Below are positions 22,381-29,581 of a stretch of DNA of 35,922 nucleotides, piece by piece. The stretch lies in contig NZ_JAJCLZ010000021.1 of NCBI RefSeq assembly GCF_020559915.1, positions 1 to 35,922 of the forward strand, read 5' to 3'. This stretch comes from Ruminococcus sp. 210702-SL.1.03. Lineage in GTDB: Bacteria; Bacillota; Clostridia; Oscillospirales; Ruminococcaceae. The translations under genes and the position numbers were made by a program. Positions within the stretch are counted from its first letter, which is position 1; each line of letters starts with the position of its first letter. Under the pieces are notes generated by a model that did not search any database, was not told where the DNA came from, and was given only the letters and a program-made list of their open reading frames with translations.

Positions 22381-23705
22381 AATGTAGTTTCCTTATTCAG
22401 CATGGAAAGTATGTCCTGTGCTTCTGTTCCTGTTTCAAAACCTTTGCAAACTTTTATATCAGACAGCTCAGGTCGGCTTAATTCGGTTTTCTTAAAATTT
22501 GTTATGGGTTTAAATGGTTTTATCTGTGCATTTAGTTTAGGTTTGATCTCCTGAGGTTTTGTAAAGCTTCCTATATTTATATTCACTTTCGGAAGCTCAG
22601 GCAGTTCTGTCTTAATATCCTGCGGCTTTTTAAATGGCTTGACATTAATACTTGGTTTTGCGACAGCAGAAAGCTTGATCTCTCGTTTTTCAGGAGCATG
22701 AAACTCTATATGACTTACATCAGGCTTGCGGATCACAGGTATACTAACCGATTCAAATTCAGGTTTTTCAAAACCCTTTACTTTAACGTCAGGCACGGTA
22801 TTCAGCTTAATATCAAGCTTTGGCTGCACAGGAGGCTGAAAACTGCCTATTTCAACGTCAGCTTTCCTTATTTGAGGTAGATCTGCAACTGCAATTTCGG
22901 GCATTTTAAATGCTCCAATTTTAAAATCAGATCTCACATTAACAGAAATATACGGTTTATTTCTTTCCGGCTGTTGGAAAGTCGGCATATTAACGTTTAT
23001 TTTTTGAACTTCGGGAAAAGCTTTTAAAGTAAATTCGGTTTTTTCAAAGGGTTTTATCACTGTTTCAGGTTTTGCATTAACTGCAAAGTCAAGCTTAGGT
23101 GCTTTGGGCTTAACAAAAACTCCGGCCTTAAATTCCGGCATTGCTGCTTTTGAAAGAGTTACATTATTTTTTACGGGAGCAATAAAGCTCTGCAGCTTTA
23201 ACTCGGCAGGCTTTTTGATCTGTACAGGATTCGAAAGTACATTCTCTAACTTGGTGAAGGTCGCATCAGGTATAACCGGCTTTGAAAACTCGGGCAATAT
23301 ATATTGCTTTTGTTCATAGCATTTGAAATTATTAACTTTTGAAAACAGTTTATGATTGAAACTAATTTGTTCTTTAAGAACAGCGTTTGATTTAATTACT
23401 TCCGATATATTGATTTTTTCACTCGCTTTTCCGATAAGATCATCAGGGAGTTCAGGTTTTTGCATAGGTTTCAGACTGAGCTTTTGCCGCTCGGGACTTA
23501 TGAAAGGCGCAAACTCAATTTCCCTGATAATATCGATTGATTTCAGGTTCGGTTTATACGGCTTGATCTCCGCATTTTCAAGTTTTGTCAGCTTTTCTAC
23601 AAAAGCCTCTCTCTGCTTATATATTTCAAGTTCTTTTTGATAATACTCCGCCTGCTCGTCAGTAAGCAGCGAAAGTTCTTCTTCATTAAGTATTCTAAAA
23701 GCCAT
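22377..23705 (-). CDS. Repetitive Pro/Phe-rich T7SS-locus protein
   Basis: 442 residues. The N-terminus is helical (LLTDEQAEYYQKELEIYKQR). Residues about 100-420 are built from degenerate repeats of roughly 35-40 residues that alternate hydrophobic strands with motifs like KPFEKTEF, GSFQPPVQPK, KGFEKPEF, KPFKKPQ and GSFTKPQE. There is no signal peptide or membrane segment, so it is cytoplasmic or a secreted leaderless substrate. It lies after an attenuator-like terminator and is coupled by ATGA to the EssC-like ATPase. I know no T7SSb component of this kind. A scaffold or docking protein for the ATPase is one possibility. Confidence 0.8.
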   Translation of the reverse strand: MAFRILNEEELSLLTDEQAEYYQKELEIYKQREAFVEKLTKLENAEIKPYKPNLKSIDIIREIEFAPFISPERQKLSLKPMQKPELPDDLIGKASEKINISEVIKSNAVLKEQISFNHKLFSKVNNFKCYEQKQYILPEFSKPVIPDATFTKLENVLSNPVQIKKPAELKLQSFIAPVKNNVTLSKAAMPEFKAGVFVKPKAPKLDFAVNAKPETVIKPFEKTEFTLKAFPEVQKINVNMPTFQQPERNKPYISVNVRSDFKIGAFKMPEIAVADLPQIRKADVEIGSFQPPVQPKLDIKLNTVPDVKVKGFEKPEFESVSIPVIRKPDVSHIEFHAPEKREIKLSAVAKPSINVKPFKKPQDIKTELPELPKVNINIGSFTKPQEIKPKLNAQIKPFKPITNFKKTELSRPELSDIKVCKGFETGTEAQDILSMLNKETTL

Positions 23706-23729
23706 ATGTATACCTCCCGAAATAAAAAT

Positions 23730-23776
23730 AAGCGCAGCCTAAAACCTTTGATACAAAGCAATGTCAGGCTGCGCTT
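23730..23776 (-). terminator. Attenuator-like terminator between WXG100 and ATPase genes
   Basis: On the minus strand AAGCGCAGCCT pairs perfectly with AGGCTGCGCTT (11 bp, 25-nt loop) and is followed by ATTTTTATTT. It stands 9 nt past the stop of the 99-residue WXG100-like gene and about 25 nt before the next start, in an otherwise tightly packed operon. It would let the small secreted proteins be made in excess of the ATPases. Confidence 0.75.
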
Positions 23777-23784
23777 TTATGTAC

Positions 23785-24084
23785 TTAACCGCCGCTTATA
23801 TTATCTGCGATCTGCTGGTCAACCTTTTCAAAGTTTTCCCTATTCGCATTAAGGAGAGTTGCCATACCTTCTATTGCCTTCGGCAAATCGTTTGCTACAA
23901 AAGTATTAATATCTCCGTCGATAAGTGCTTTAAATGCGTCTTTTGCGGCGCCCTCCATATCTGCAATAGCGCTGTTAAGCGAACTTATGAGCGTTTCACC
24001 TGCAGTTCTGTATGATGTTGCATAGCCATTAATTGCATCTACAGCGCTTGAAACGCCTTCATTTACTATTCTGCATCCTGCCAT
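23785..24084 (-). CDS. WXG100-like protein without Trp (99 aa)
   Basis: 99 residues, two helices of WXG100 size. The turn has M-E-G in AIADMEGAAKDAF where W-x-G would stand, keeping the following aromatic (F). The first helix is small-residue rich (VSSAVDAINGYATSYR). A GGGAGG site precedes the ATG. It is third in a run of three WXG100-like genes after the TPR gene, and is followed by a terminator. Such proteins form secreted hetero- or homodimers (family knowledge). The lack of Trp and of a YxxxD/E tail suggests it pairs with a signal-bearing partner (inference). Confidence 0.75.
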   Translation of the reverse strand: MAGCRIVNEGVSSAVDAINGYATSYRTAGETLISSLNSAIADMEGAAKDAFKALIDGDINTFVANDLPKAIEGMATLLNANRENFEKVDQQIADNISGG

Positions 24085-24101
24085 GATCTATTGACCTCCC
24101 A

Positions 24102-24443
24102 TTAATTTTTTCTGTTCTCTGCTGCCAGAGATTCATCTACACCATTGTCAGCAGGTATTGCTTCAGAAATACCATCAACAATATTCTTCATAAGAGTTAT
24201 AATCTGCATTACGCCGGATTCTTTATCATCTGTATTTGCAACAGCCTTTATGTTGTTATCATAAAACACCTTAAAACCATCTGCTGCACTTCCGCTGAAA
24301 TTACCGGGGATAAGAGCACTCATGGTATCCTCTAACTGAGAATACAGAGTTTTTACCGTAGTTTCATACTCTTCGATTGCGCTTGTTGCACTGTTGATCA
24401 TTTCCGGCGTTACGTTTACCGTACCGGTGCTTCCCATTGCCAT
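24102..24443 (-). CDS. WXG100-like protein with F-S-G turn (113 aa)
   Basis: 113 residues starting MAMGSTGTVNVTPEMI. The WXG100 pattern is clear: a first helix (SATSAIEEYETTVKTLY), the turn GNFSGSAADGF with Phe in place of Trp, a second helix (GVMQIITLMKNIVDGISEAI) and a loose tail. A strong AGGAGG-type site lies upstream. Genes on both sides are of similar size and fold, and the pairings among the three are not evident from sequence. No YxxxD/E signal is seen in the tail. Confidence 0.82.
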   Translation of the reverse strand: MAMGSTGTVNVTPEMINSATSAIEEYETTVKTLYSQLEDTMSALIPGNFSGSAADGFKVFYDNNIKAVANTDDKESGVMQIITLMKNIVDGISEAIPADNGVDESLAAENRKN

Positions 24444-24458
24444 AGTTAATTCCTCCTG

Positions 24459-24779
24459 TTAATTAAATTTAATATTTTGCATCAACTGTTCGTATTTGTC
24501 AAACACTCCTTGATAATACGGTGTATCGATTATATCGTCAAGAGTTTTTGACATCTGGTCAATTACAAGGATAAGGTCGTCTATCGGTTTGATAAGTACG
24601 TCCTTTGCCTCGATTTCGATCTCTTTTCCGGCCGGCGTATCCAAAGCCGTTGTCAGGTCATTATACATCTGTTCCAGCGTAGTTTTCAAGGTTTCCGCTC
24701 TTGTTTTTAGGGCTGACATTTCCGTTGCAGCCGTTTTAAAAGCTTCGCTGTTCAACTTGATATCCTGTTCCAGACTCAC
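24459..24779 (-). CDS. WXG100-like protein, divergent turn (106 aa)
   Basis: 106 residues; the GTG start overlaps the TPR gene stop (GTGA), with GGAGGTG 9 nt upstream. First helix KTAATEMSALKTRAETLKTT; the central turn reads LDTPAGKEI, with neither Trp nor a WXG motif; second helix PIDDLILVIDQMSKTLDDI. The size, two-helix layout and position with other WXG100-like genes support the assignment, though the sequence alone could be any helical hairpin. Its translational coupling to the TPR gene hints that the TPR protein may act as its chaperone or assembly factor (inference). Confidence 0.7.
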   Translation of the reverse strand: MSLEQDIKLNSEAFKTAATEMSALKTRAETLKTTLEQMYNDLTTALDTPAGKEIEIEAKDVLIKPIDDLILVIDQMSKTLDDIIDTPYYQGVFDKYEQLMQNIKFN

Positions 24780-26296
24780 TGGCTTTCACCTCCGGATTTC
24801 GCCTCCTCGATCTTCTCAAGCAGAGGCTTTCTCAGTTCGTTAGCCAGTAGATTACAAAGCTGCTCCGCCTCATCGTACTGACCGATATCCATATAGCACT
24901 GAATTCGGAATGTCACGGCCGCCATATCGCTTGGATCTTTGATCATAGAGTTTCTGAAGTATTTTATCGTTTCCTCATACTTCTGCTTTGTTTCAGGCGA
25001 GCCAAGCTCCTTGTAGGCGTTTGTTTCGCTGTAAATTCCTATGTATGAATTCTGAACGCTTTCGCTGCTCTGCAATTTTCTTGCATAGTCGATCACCTTA
25101 TTGAATTCCTTTTTCAGAGTATATGCTCCTATATACAGACGATTGATCTGATCTATATTTTCGGGAGTCAATTCAATTTCTTCCGTTTCGTCAAGCTTGT
25201 ACGCCGTTTTCTCGGTATCGGCTTCATCTTCAACGTTCGTAAGATATTCTCTTGCTCCGTTTTCATCGGGTTCAATGCTTTCAGCCAATTCTTCCAGACC
25301 GTAATCGCCGTATTTTTCAGCAATGCGTTCCTTGTCGGCTTCGATCATTTCCTCAACATCATATTCTGTAAGATTAACAGGCTCAAATTCCTTATCAATG
25401 ACATCAAAACCGAGATTATATGACTCGGCAGGATTCTGTACCGCATTCAGACAGTCAATGGTTTTATCGGGATCTTCAAGCTGCAAATATATTTCTGCGG
25501 CGTTGATATAGCTTTCGATCACCTCTGTAGACGTAGGTTTTAACGTTTTCAAGGCTTCTTCAATAAATGCAAGAGCCTTGTTATATCGCTGCTTGTCCCT
25601 GTCGGTCTGATACTTCTGAATCTCAAAGGTCATACAGTCAAAATAGTAATCCATTGAAAGCTCGGCATATTTCTTAGCCATTTCAAGTTCCCGTTCTGCT
25701 GCTTCAAGGCGGTTTGCCTGGCACAGCAGCTTAAATGCAAGCTGATAGCCAGTGTAGTCTGACGGTGCGACAAGCTTCATCTGATTGGTGGTAAGAAGTC
25801 CATTACGGATATCGTTCTTCATACCGTAAATAATGACCTTACGCTTCATTATATCCATATCTACACCGATGATTTGCTCCGCTTTTTCAAGATTTACAAG
25901 TGCATCCTTATATCTTCCTATATCAAAACAAATTATTCCGAGCAGGTTATACAGCTGGACTGTGTTCTCAGGCGAACAACCAAGCTCATCAGCTTTTGCA
26001 AGATTTTTTATAGCGTCTGCCGCTTTTTCGCTGGTGGCAAGGGCATACCCTAAGTTAAAATACCTGTTGCCGTTATTCGAATCAAGCTTGACCGCTTTTT
26101 TATAGCTCTCAACCGCCTTTTCGTACTGCCCCAGAGACATATATGCGTTTCCGGCACACTGATAGGCGTCGGGATTCTTTGGAGCAAGTCTTATTGCTTC
26201 GTTCGCCAAATGCAGAGCTTCGCTGTTTTGGCTGTTTATGAATGCAAAGTGCGAATCGGCTAACAATTGTGCTACTTTTTCTTGGTTGCTTGGCAT
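24776..26296 (-). CDS. TPR-repeat protein of the T7SS locus
   Basis: 506 residues, cytoplasmic (no signal peptide or TM). TPR repeats fill the N-terminal half: PDAYQCAGNAYMSLGQYEKA, then NRYFNLGYALATSEKAADAI, LLGIICFDIGRYKDALVNL and others. An acidic insert (EEMIEADKERIAEKYGDYG...) and further TPR-like helices follow (FRIQCYMDIGQYDEAEQL). TPR proteins usually bind partner proteins. Its stop is coupled to the first WXG100-like gene, and it is the first gene after a likely promoter at 26368-26396. A chaperone or adaptor role is inference. Confidence 0.87.
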   Translation of the reverse strand: MPSNQEKVAQLLADSHFAFINSQNSEALHLANEAIRLAPKNPDAYQCAGNAYMSLGQYEKAVESYKKAVKLDSNNGNRYFNLGYALATSEKAADAIKNLAKADELGCSPENTVQLYNLLGIICFDIGRYKDALVNLEKAEQIIGVDMDIMKRKVIIYGMKNDIRNGLLTTNQMKLVAPSDYTGYQLAFKLLCQANRLEAAERELEMAKKYAELSMDYYFDCMTFEIQKYQTDRDKQRYNKALAFIEEALKTLKPTSTEVIESYINAAEIYLQLEDPDKTIDCLNAVQNPAESYNLGFDVIDKEFEPVNLTEYDVEEMIEADKERIAEKYGDYGLEELAESIEPDENGAREYLTNVEDEADTEKTAYKLDETEEIELTPENIDQINRLYIGAYTLKKEFNKVIDYARKLQSSESVQNSYIGIYSETNAYKELGSPETKQKYEETIKYFRNSMIKDPSDMAAVTFRIQCYMDIGQYDEAEQLCNLLANELRKPLLEKIEEAKSGGESQ

Positions 26297-26367
26297 TTTT
26301 ACACCTCCGTTATTCTATATTTTTTACATTGATTTTCTGTAATTATGATTTTTTCGCTATCACAGTA

Positions 26368-26396
26368 ATATAAACAAGATTATTTAGACAGTTCAA
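26368..26396 (-). promoter_or_regulatory. Possible sigma-A promoter of the T7SS core operon
   Basis: On the minus strand TTGAAC (26396-26391) is separated by 17 nt from TTATAT (26373-26368). The expected start lies about 65 nt before the TPR ATG, which has its own GGAGGTG site. It is the only gap of more than 100 nt in this part of the locus, so a promoter is likely here. The match to consensus is moderate. Confidence 0.45.
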
Positions 26397-26417
26397 ACTT
26401 TTACAGATTTTATACAT

Positions 26418-26807
26418 TTAATTTTTGTCCCAAAACAATTCAACACTATTTCTTGCAATTTGCTCAACCAAAATATCCTGACATTCGATCTGCATTTCCA
26501 TAATAGACAGATCTAAATCAACTTTGTAAAAATTATCTTTATTACTTTTACAAACAGTAATGTTCTGTCCATAATAACCAAGTTGACTTTTTCTCATACT
26601 TTTAACTTTACTAATTTTTCTTCTATCAGCATCTGTATTATAAGATACTTTATAACAGGATAAAAAAGATATTCTCCAACATGTCACCTCATCATTTTCA
26701 ATCAATAATTTCACTTCGTCTCCAAAGTAAGATGCTGTCACGTCCAGTATCCTCATATCCCAATAATCTGTCTTATCTATCAACTCTTGTATTGTATCAA
26801 CATTCAT
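26418..26807 (-). CDS. Presumed immunity protein of orphan cassette 4
   Basis: 129 residues starting MNVDTIQELIDKTDYWDMRIL. It is cytoplasmic, with a beta-rich core (DEVKLLIEND, CWRISFLSCYKVSY) and a conserved-looking LGYYGQNITV segment. It resembles a widespread small immunity family of clostridial toxin loci, but I cannot name the Imm family. It starts 17 nt after the stop of the toxin tip relic at 26825-26995, with AAAGGAAG upstream. The gene is intact although its toxin has lost its N-terminal part, as expected for an orphan immunity gene. Confidence 0.7.
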   Translation of the reverse strand: MNVDTIQELIDKTDYWDMRILDVTASYFGDEVKLLIENDEVTCWRISFLSCYKVSYNTDADRRKISKVKSMRKSQLGYYGQNITVCKSNKDNFYKVDLDLSIMEMQIECQDILVEQIARNSVELFWDKN

Positions 26808-26824
26808 CTCAATGAACTTCCTTT

Positions 26825-26995
26825 CTAATATTTATACGGTATATGTCCTGCAGGATCTTTAGGAGAAACAATATTGCCATTGATGTCCAAAGGATTACCG
26901 TTTTCATCAAGAATATGTATATGATTATAGGGTGTGTGTTTATCTGGCACATCTACACGTACTCTATAATTCCCGTTATTATCCTTAATATGGAT
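26825..26995 (-). pseudogene. Orphan toxin tip 4 (no start, no Hint)
   Basis: An open frame of 56 codons with no start codon, bounded upstream by an in-frame TGA. It ends in HIHILDENGNPLDINGNIV and PAGHIPYKY, a C-terminal signature I recognise from polymorphic toxin tips but cannot attach to a named family with certainty. It starts right after the immunity gene of cassette 3. Nothing of a Hint or secretion domain remains, so it can be expressed only after recombination with a complete toxin gene, or is decayed. Confidence 0.68.
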
Positions 26996-27020
26996 TCAAT
27001 TTACTAAACATATTTCCCCC

Positions 27021-27518
27021 TTATTTCATACTGAAATCATCATTAAGATATTTGTTAAGTATCGATAACCCACTTTCAAAAATCTCCCAGCATTTATGTT
27101 TTTCATCAACATTGAAACTAGGATGATATTCTTCATTTTTCAAAAGTTCCAAATTACTTCCATAGAACAACTTGTTATAAATATCGATGATTTCTTCATC
27201 ATTATAGTCTCCTATAAATTCTTCATTTAGCGATTTTGATAAATCACTAAAAAAATGCCATATATCTATCAAAATTCGACAATTTTGCGATATTTCCACA
27301 TTATTTATTAACTCGATAATTTCAGATAGATCAAAAACTGTTATTCCCTTTTCAAAAATAATATGTTCTTTATCCGCAAATGTATTTGCTTCTTCGACAC
27401 TAAAAAAAACTAACAGTTGTTGATCAAAAAGTAAGAACCCATCTTCATCATTGCTATACCATATCAAAAAATAAGTTAATCCATTATAAATGATTTTTGT
27501 CAAATAATATTTTGCCAT
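27021..27518 (-). CDS. Presumed immunity protein of orphan cassette 3
   Basis: 165 residues starting MAKYYLTKIIYNGLTYFLIW. The ATG at 27518 is chosen over an upstream reading because AGGAGC lies 6 nt before it and it falls 10 nt after the toxin-tip stop. It is acidic and aromatic-rich, with no membrane segment, and helical toward the C-terminus (HKCWEIFESGLSILNKYL). No family is recognised. It is assigned as immunity from its position after toxin tip 3. Confidence 0.65.
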   Translation of the reverse strand: MAKYYLTKIIYNGLTYFLIWYSNDEDGFLLFDQQLLVFFSVEEANTFADKEHIIFEKGITVFDLSEIIELINNVEISQNCRILIDIWHFFSDLSKSLNEEFIGDYNDEEIIDIYNKLFYGSNLELLKNEEYHPSFNVDEKHKCWEIFESGLSILNKYLNDDFSMK

Positions 27519-27528
27519 AACTTTGCTC

Positions 27529-27993
27529 CTATTTTTTTGGATTAGTAAAGGCTCTGTCGCCATATTTTTTCAACCTATTATAATCAGATTTAGGACCAGT
27601 ATCATAATTGCCTTTACCAAATGCTTCATCACATAAACGTTTTGCAAAATCTTTTCCAGATTCATTTATATAAGGACGTTCACCTTTAAATCGGCTAGGA
27701 ATGTCTGTTGCTTTCTCTTTCCCTGTCCCAGATTTAGGAATTTTATATTCTTTCCCAGCATTATGAACAAGAATATTGTTTTCTCCGACATAATAAGTAT
27801 GGAAATCCTCCACCTGAAAATTATACACCTTAACAGGTTCTTCTGTCAACTCGACATCAAAATTTTCAACTAAAAGAACATTTCCGTTTACATCAAGAAG
27901 TTCATCACCAACAAGTAGCTTACCAGCCTCAACAAACCCTCTACTTTGTACATAAAAAGGGTGCGTTTCAGTTGAAGCAAGTACACTTACAGT
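27529..27993 (-). pseudogene. Orphan toxin cassette 3: Hint C-half plus toxin tip
   Basis: A frame open for 154 codons after an in-frame TGA, without an ATG. It encodes the C-terminal part of a Hint domain (TETHPFYV ... DELLDVNGNVLLVENFDVEL ... DFHTYYVGE ... LVHNA), then a tip beginning GKEYKIPKSG and ending KKYGDRAFTNPKK. The segment upstream of the stop (encoding DFAGTPI) resembles the Hint start CFVAGT joined after an internal deletion. The tip with DIPSRFKGERPY is a type common after Hint domains in clostridia; its activity is unknown to me. About 70 bp at 27842-27912 are almost identical to the full-length toxin gene. Silent as it stands; a TTG at 27849 is the only possible weak start. 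Confidence 0.75.
27842..27912. repeat. Hint-coding repeat shared with the full-length toxin
   Basis: This 71-bp stretch matches 29988-30058 with one mismatch seen by eye (AAGAAG against AAGGAG), and weaker similarity continues for about 40 bp on the lower-coordinate side. It encodes the DELLDVNGNVLLVENFDVEL part of Hint. It gives homologous recombination a target just before the variable toxin tip. Confidence 0.85.
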
Positions 27994-28045
27994 TCAAATC
28001 GGTGTACCTGCAAAATCGTTGATAAAAATGTTCTGTAAATAGTAA

Positions 28046-28513
28046 TTATATTATATTTTCAAAGGATTCTAAAGGTCCGTATAATGTATCTTCATAATAC
28101 AATAGAACAATATTGTTATTTACAATAAGAAGCGCATCTGAAGGATAACAAAAATCCGACCATTTTTCACAAAAAATAGATGCTGTAATGCTTATTGCTG
28201 AAGTATGATCATATAACAATGTTACTTTGTCTGAAATACTTTTTTCGAATAAACTCATTAATTTTTGTTGAGTTACTCTCTCCATTGATTCATCGCCCCA
28301 ACCACAGTCACCTATGAAAACAGTCAGTTTATGATCAATCATCATTTGAACATATGAACTTTTTTGAAGTATTTCATTATCGCATATACTATTCCAAATT
28401 TCAACTGCTTTGTTTTCATTAACAACATTCATTTCTGATAGCTGCTTTGGAGAGAATAGCGCATAATTTTCGCTTGTATATCTCCAAGCATATTTAAATT
28501 CTTTTATATCCAT
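28046..28513 (-). CDS. Presumed immunity protein of orphan cassette 2
   Basis: 155 residues starting MDIKEFKYAWRYTSENYALF. GGGAGG lies about 9 nt before this ATG, and the toxin-tip stop is 2 nt upstream, so the longer upstream start is rejected. The middle holds FIGDCGWGDESMERV, and the C-terminal part is beta-rich (ALLIVNNNIVLLYYEDTLYG). It is cytoplasmic and acidic. No family is recognised. Assignment as immunity rests on its position after toxin tip 2. Confidence 0.66.
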   Translation of the reverse strand: MDIKEFKYAWRYTSENYALFSPKQLSEMNVVNENKAVEIWNSICDNEILQKSSYVQMMIDHKLTVFIGDCGWGDESMERVTQQKLMSLFEKSISDKVTLLYDHTSAISITASIFCEKWSDFCYPSDALLIVNNNIVLLYYEDTLYGPLESFENII

Positions 28514-28515
28514 AT

Positions 28516-28950
28516 CTATTCCTCCCAAAATATATGTCCTGCAGAGCCATTATGTTTTCCCTTTGCCCAATCATGATAACAAATATGTGGCATGTTATAT
28601 TCATTATCAATAGGGTGAATTTGATAATTAGATTTTGGTGCATTTGTTGCATATGTTTCTGCTTTAGGCAAATCAGGCATTGCTTCATTTATAAGTTGTT
28701 CCGCTTGCTGTCTATTTGAAGCAATATAATTGTTTCCTTTTTTTCTAGCAGATCTTAATTCTTTAACTGCTTGTTTCCAAGAAGGAGAGCCTGGTTTATC
28801 AACAATGGGAATTTTTTCTTCTCCCTTGGCGGTACGGACAGTCTTTGTTTTATATTCATTACTTGCATTATGCACCAACACGCCTAATCCGCCAGCATAA
28901 TAAGTATGGAAAGCCTCTACTTGAAAATTATACATTGTAATAGGCTCCAT
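28516..28950 (-). pseudogene. Orphan toxin cassette 2: Hint tail plus His-rich toxin tip
   Basis: 144 codons from an ATG that has no ribosome site (MEPITMYNFQVEAFHTYY). The first 28 codons are the last strand of a Hint domain ending LVHNA, equivalent to EPVTVYNFQVEDFHTY in the full toxin. The tip ends with QIHPIDNEYNMPHICYHDW and GSAGHIFWEE, a histidine-rich pattern typical of a metal or general-acid nuclease tip; I cannot name the family with certainty. With no secretion module it cannot be exported alone. It lies just after a perfect 13-bp inverted repeat. Confidence 0.75.
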
Positions 28951-28967
28951 ATGTCGACTTGATGCAT

Positions 28968-28997
28968 TTTTAGATAAAAGGTTGCTTTTATCTAAAA
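28968..28997 (-). terminator. Perfect 13-bp hairpin after the first immunity gene
   Basis: TTTTAGATAAAAG and its exact complement CTTTTATCTAAAA enclose a 4-nt loop. It starts 14 nt past the stop of the immunity gene of the full-length toxin and stands before the orphan cassettes. The stem is A/T-rich and the T-tract after it is short, so termination may be weak. It would separate the active toxin unit from the silent array; a recombination-site role is an alternative. Confidence 0.5.
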
Positions 28998-29010
28998 CGG
29001 CAGTAAAAAT

Positions 29011-29559
29011 CTATATTTGATCATCATTACACAAATTCCACATATCCATAAAAAGTGCATTATTAACAGTCATTTGATTTGTTTCTTCTCTATCTTTAAA
29101 CTTTTTTATGCCTGGATATATTTCATCCATATCATTAATATATAATCTTGAATATCCTTTTTCCTTGAGATAATTGCAAATCGTTTCATCAACATCAAAT
29201 TGCTTTTTACTATACGGCTCATTTCTGAATCCATCAAAATATAAATCCATTCCGTCAGGATCAGGATTGGCAATAGAAAATTCATCTTGAAGATAGAAAT
29301 ACTTAACTATCTTGTTTATTTGCAGCAGAGAAACATATTCAACTTCACCTTCTGAAAAAGTACATTTATTTACAATAATTTTGATCTCTAATGAAGGCTC
29401 GTTTGAATCAAAAAGCTTCTCAACATTTTCAGATTTGTTCTTTATTTTTTCCAATAGTTCATCAAGAAAATCAACTGTGTCCCTGCACTTTGAAATAAAT
29501 AATTCTGTATCTCCGTTTATGTATATATCTTCTATCGCTTTTTTTATATCATTTTGCAT
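29011..29559 (-). CDS. Presumed immunity protein for the E3-type toxin
   Basis: 182 residues starting MQNDIKKAIEDIYING, with GAGG 9 nt upstream and a 22-nt gap after the toxin stop. It is cytoplasmic and strongly acidic (DEFSIANPDPDGMDLYF, DVDETICNYLKEKGY), which suits binding of a basic RNase tip. The N-terminal half is helical and the rest mixed. It is larger than, and not recognisably similar to, the colicin E3 immunity protein (about 85 residues). I do not recognise a family; the role is from position. Confidence 0.68.
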   Translation of the reverse strand: MQNDIKKAIEDIYINGDTELFISKCRDTVDFLDELLEKIKNKSENVEKLFDSNEPSLEIKIIVNKCTFSEGEVEYVSLLQINKIVKYFYLQDEFSIANPDPDGMDLYFDGFRNEPYSKKQFDVDETICNYLKEKGYSRLYINDMDEIYPGIKKFKDREETNQMTVNNALFMDMWNLCNDDQI

Positions 29560-29581
29560 AAAATATTACCTCGTTATATCA

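Noticed and set aside
26418..29011. Array of repeated units considered as CRISPR or integron
   Set aside because: There are no short regularly spaced direct repeats and no attC-like sites. The repeated parts are Hint-coding sequences and each unit is toxin tip plus immunity gene.
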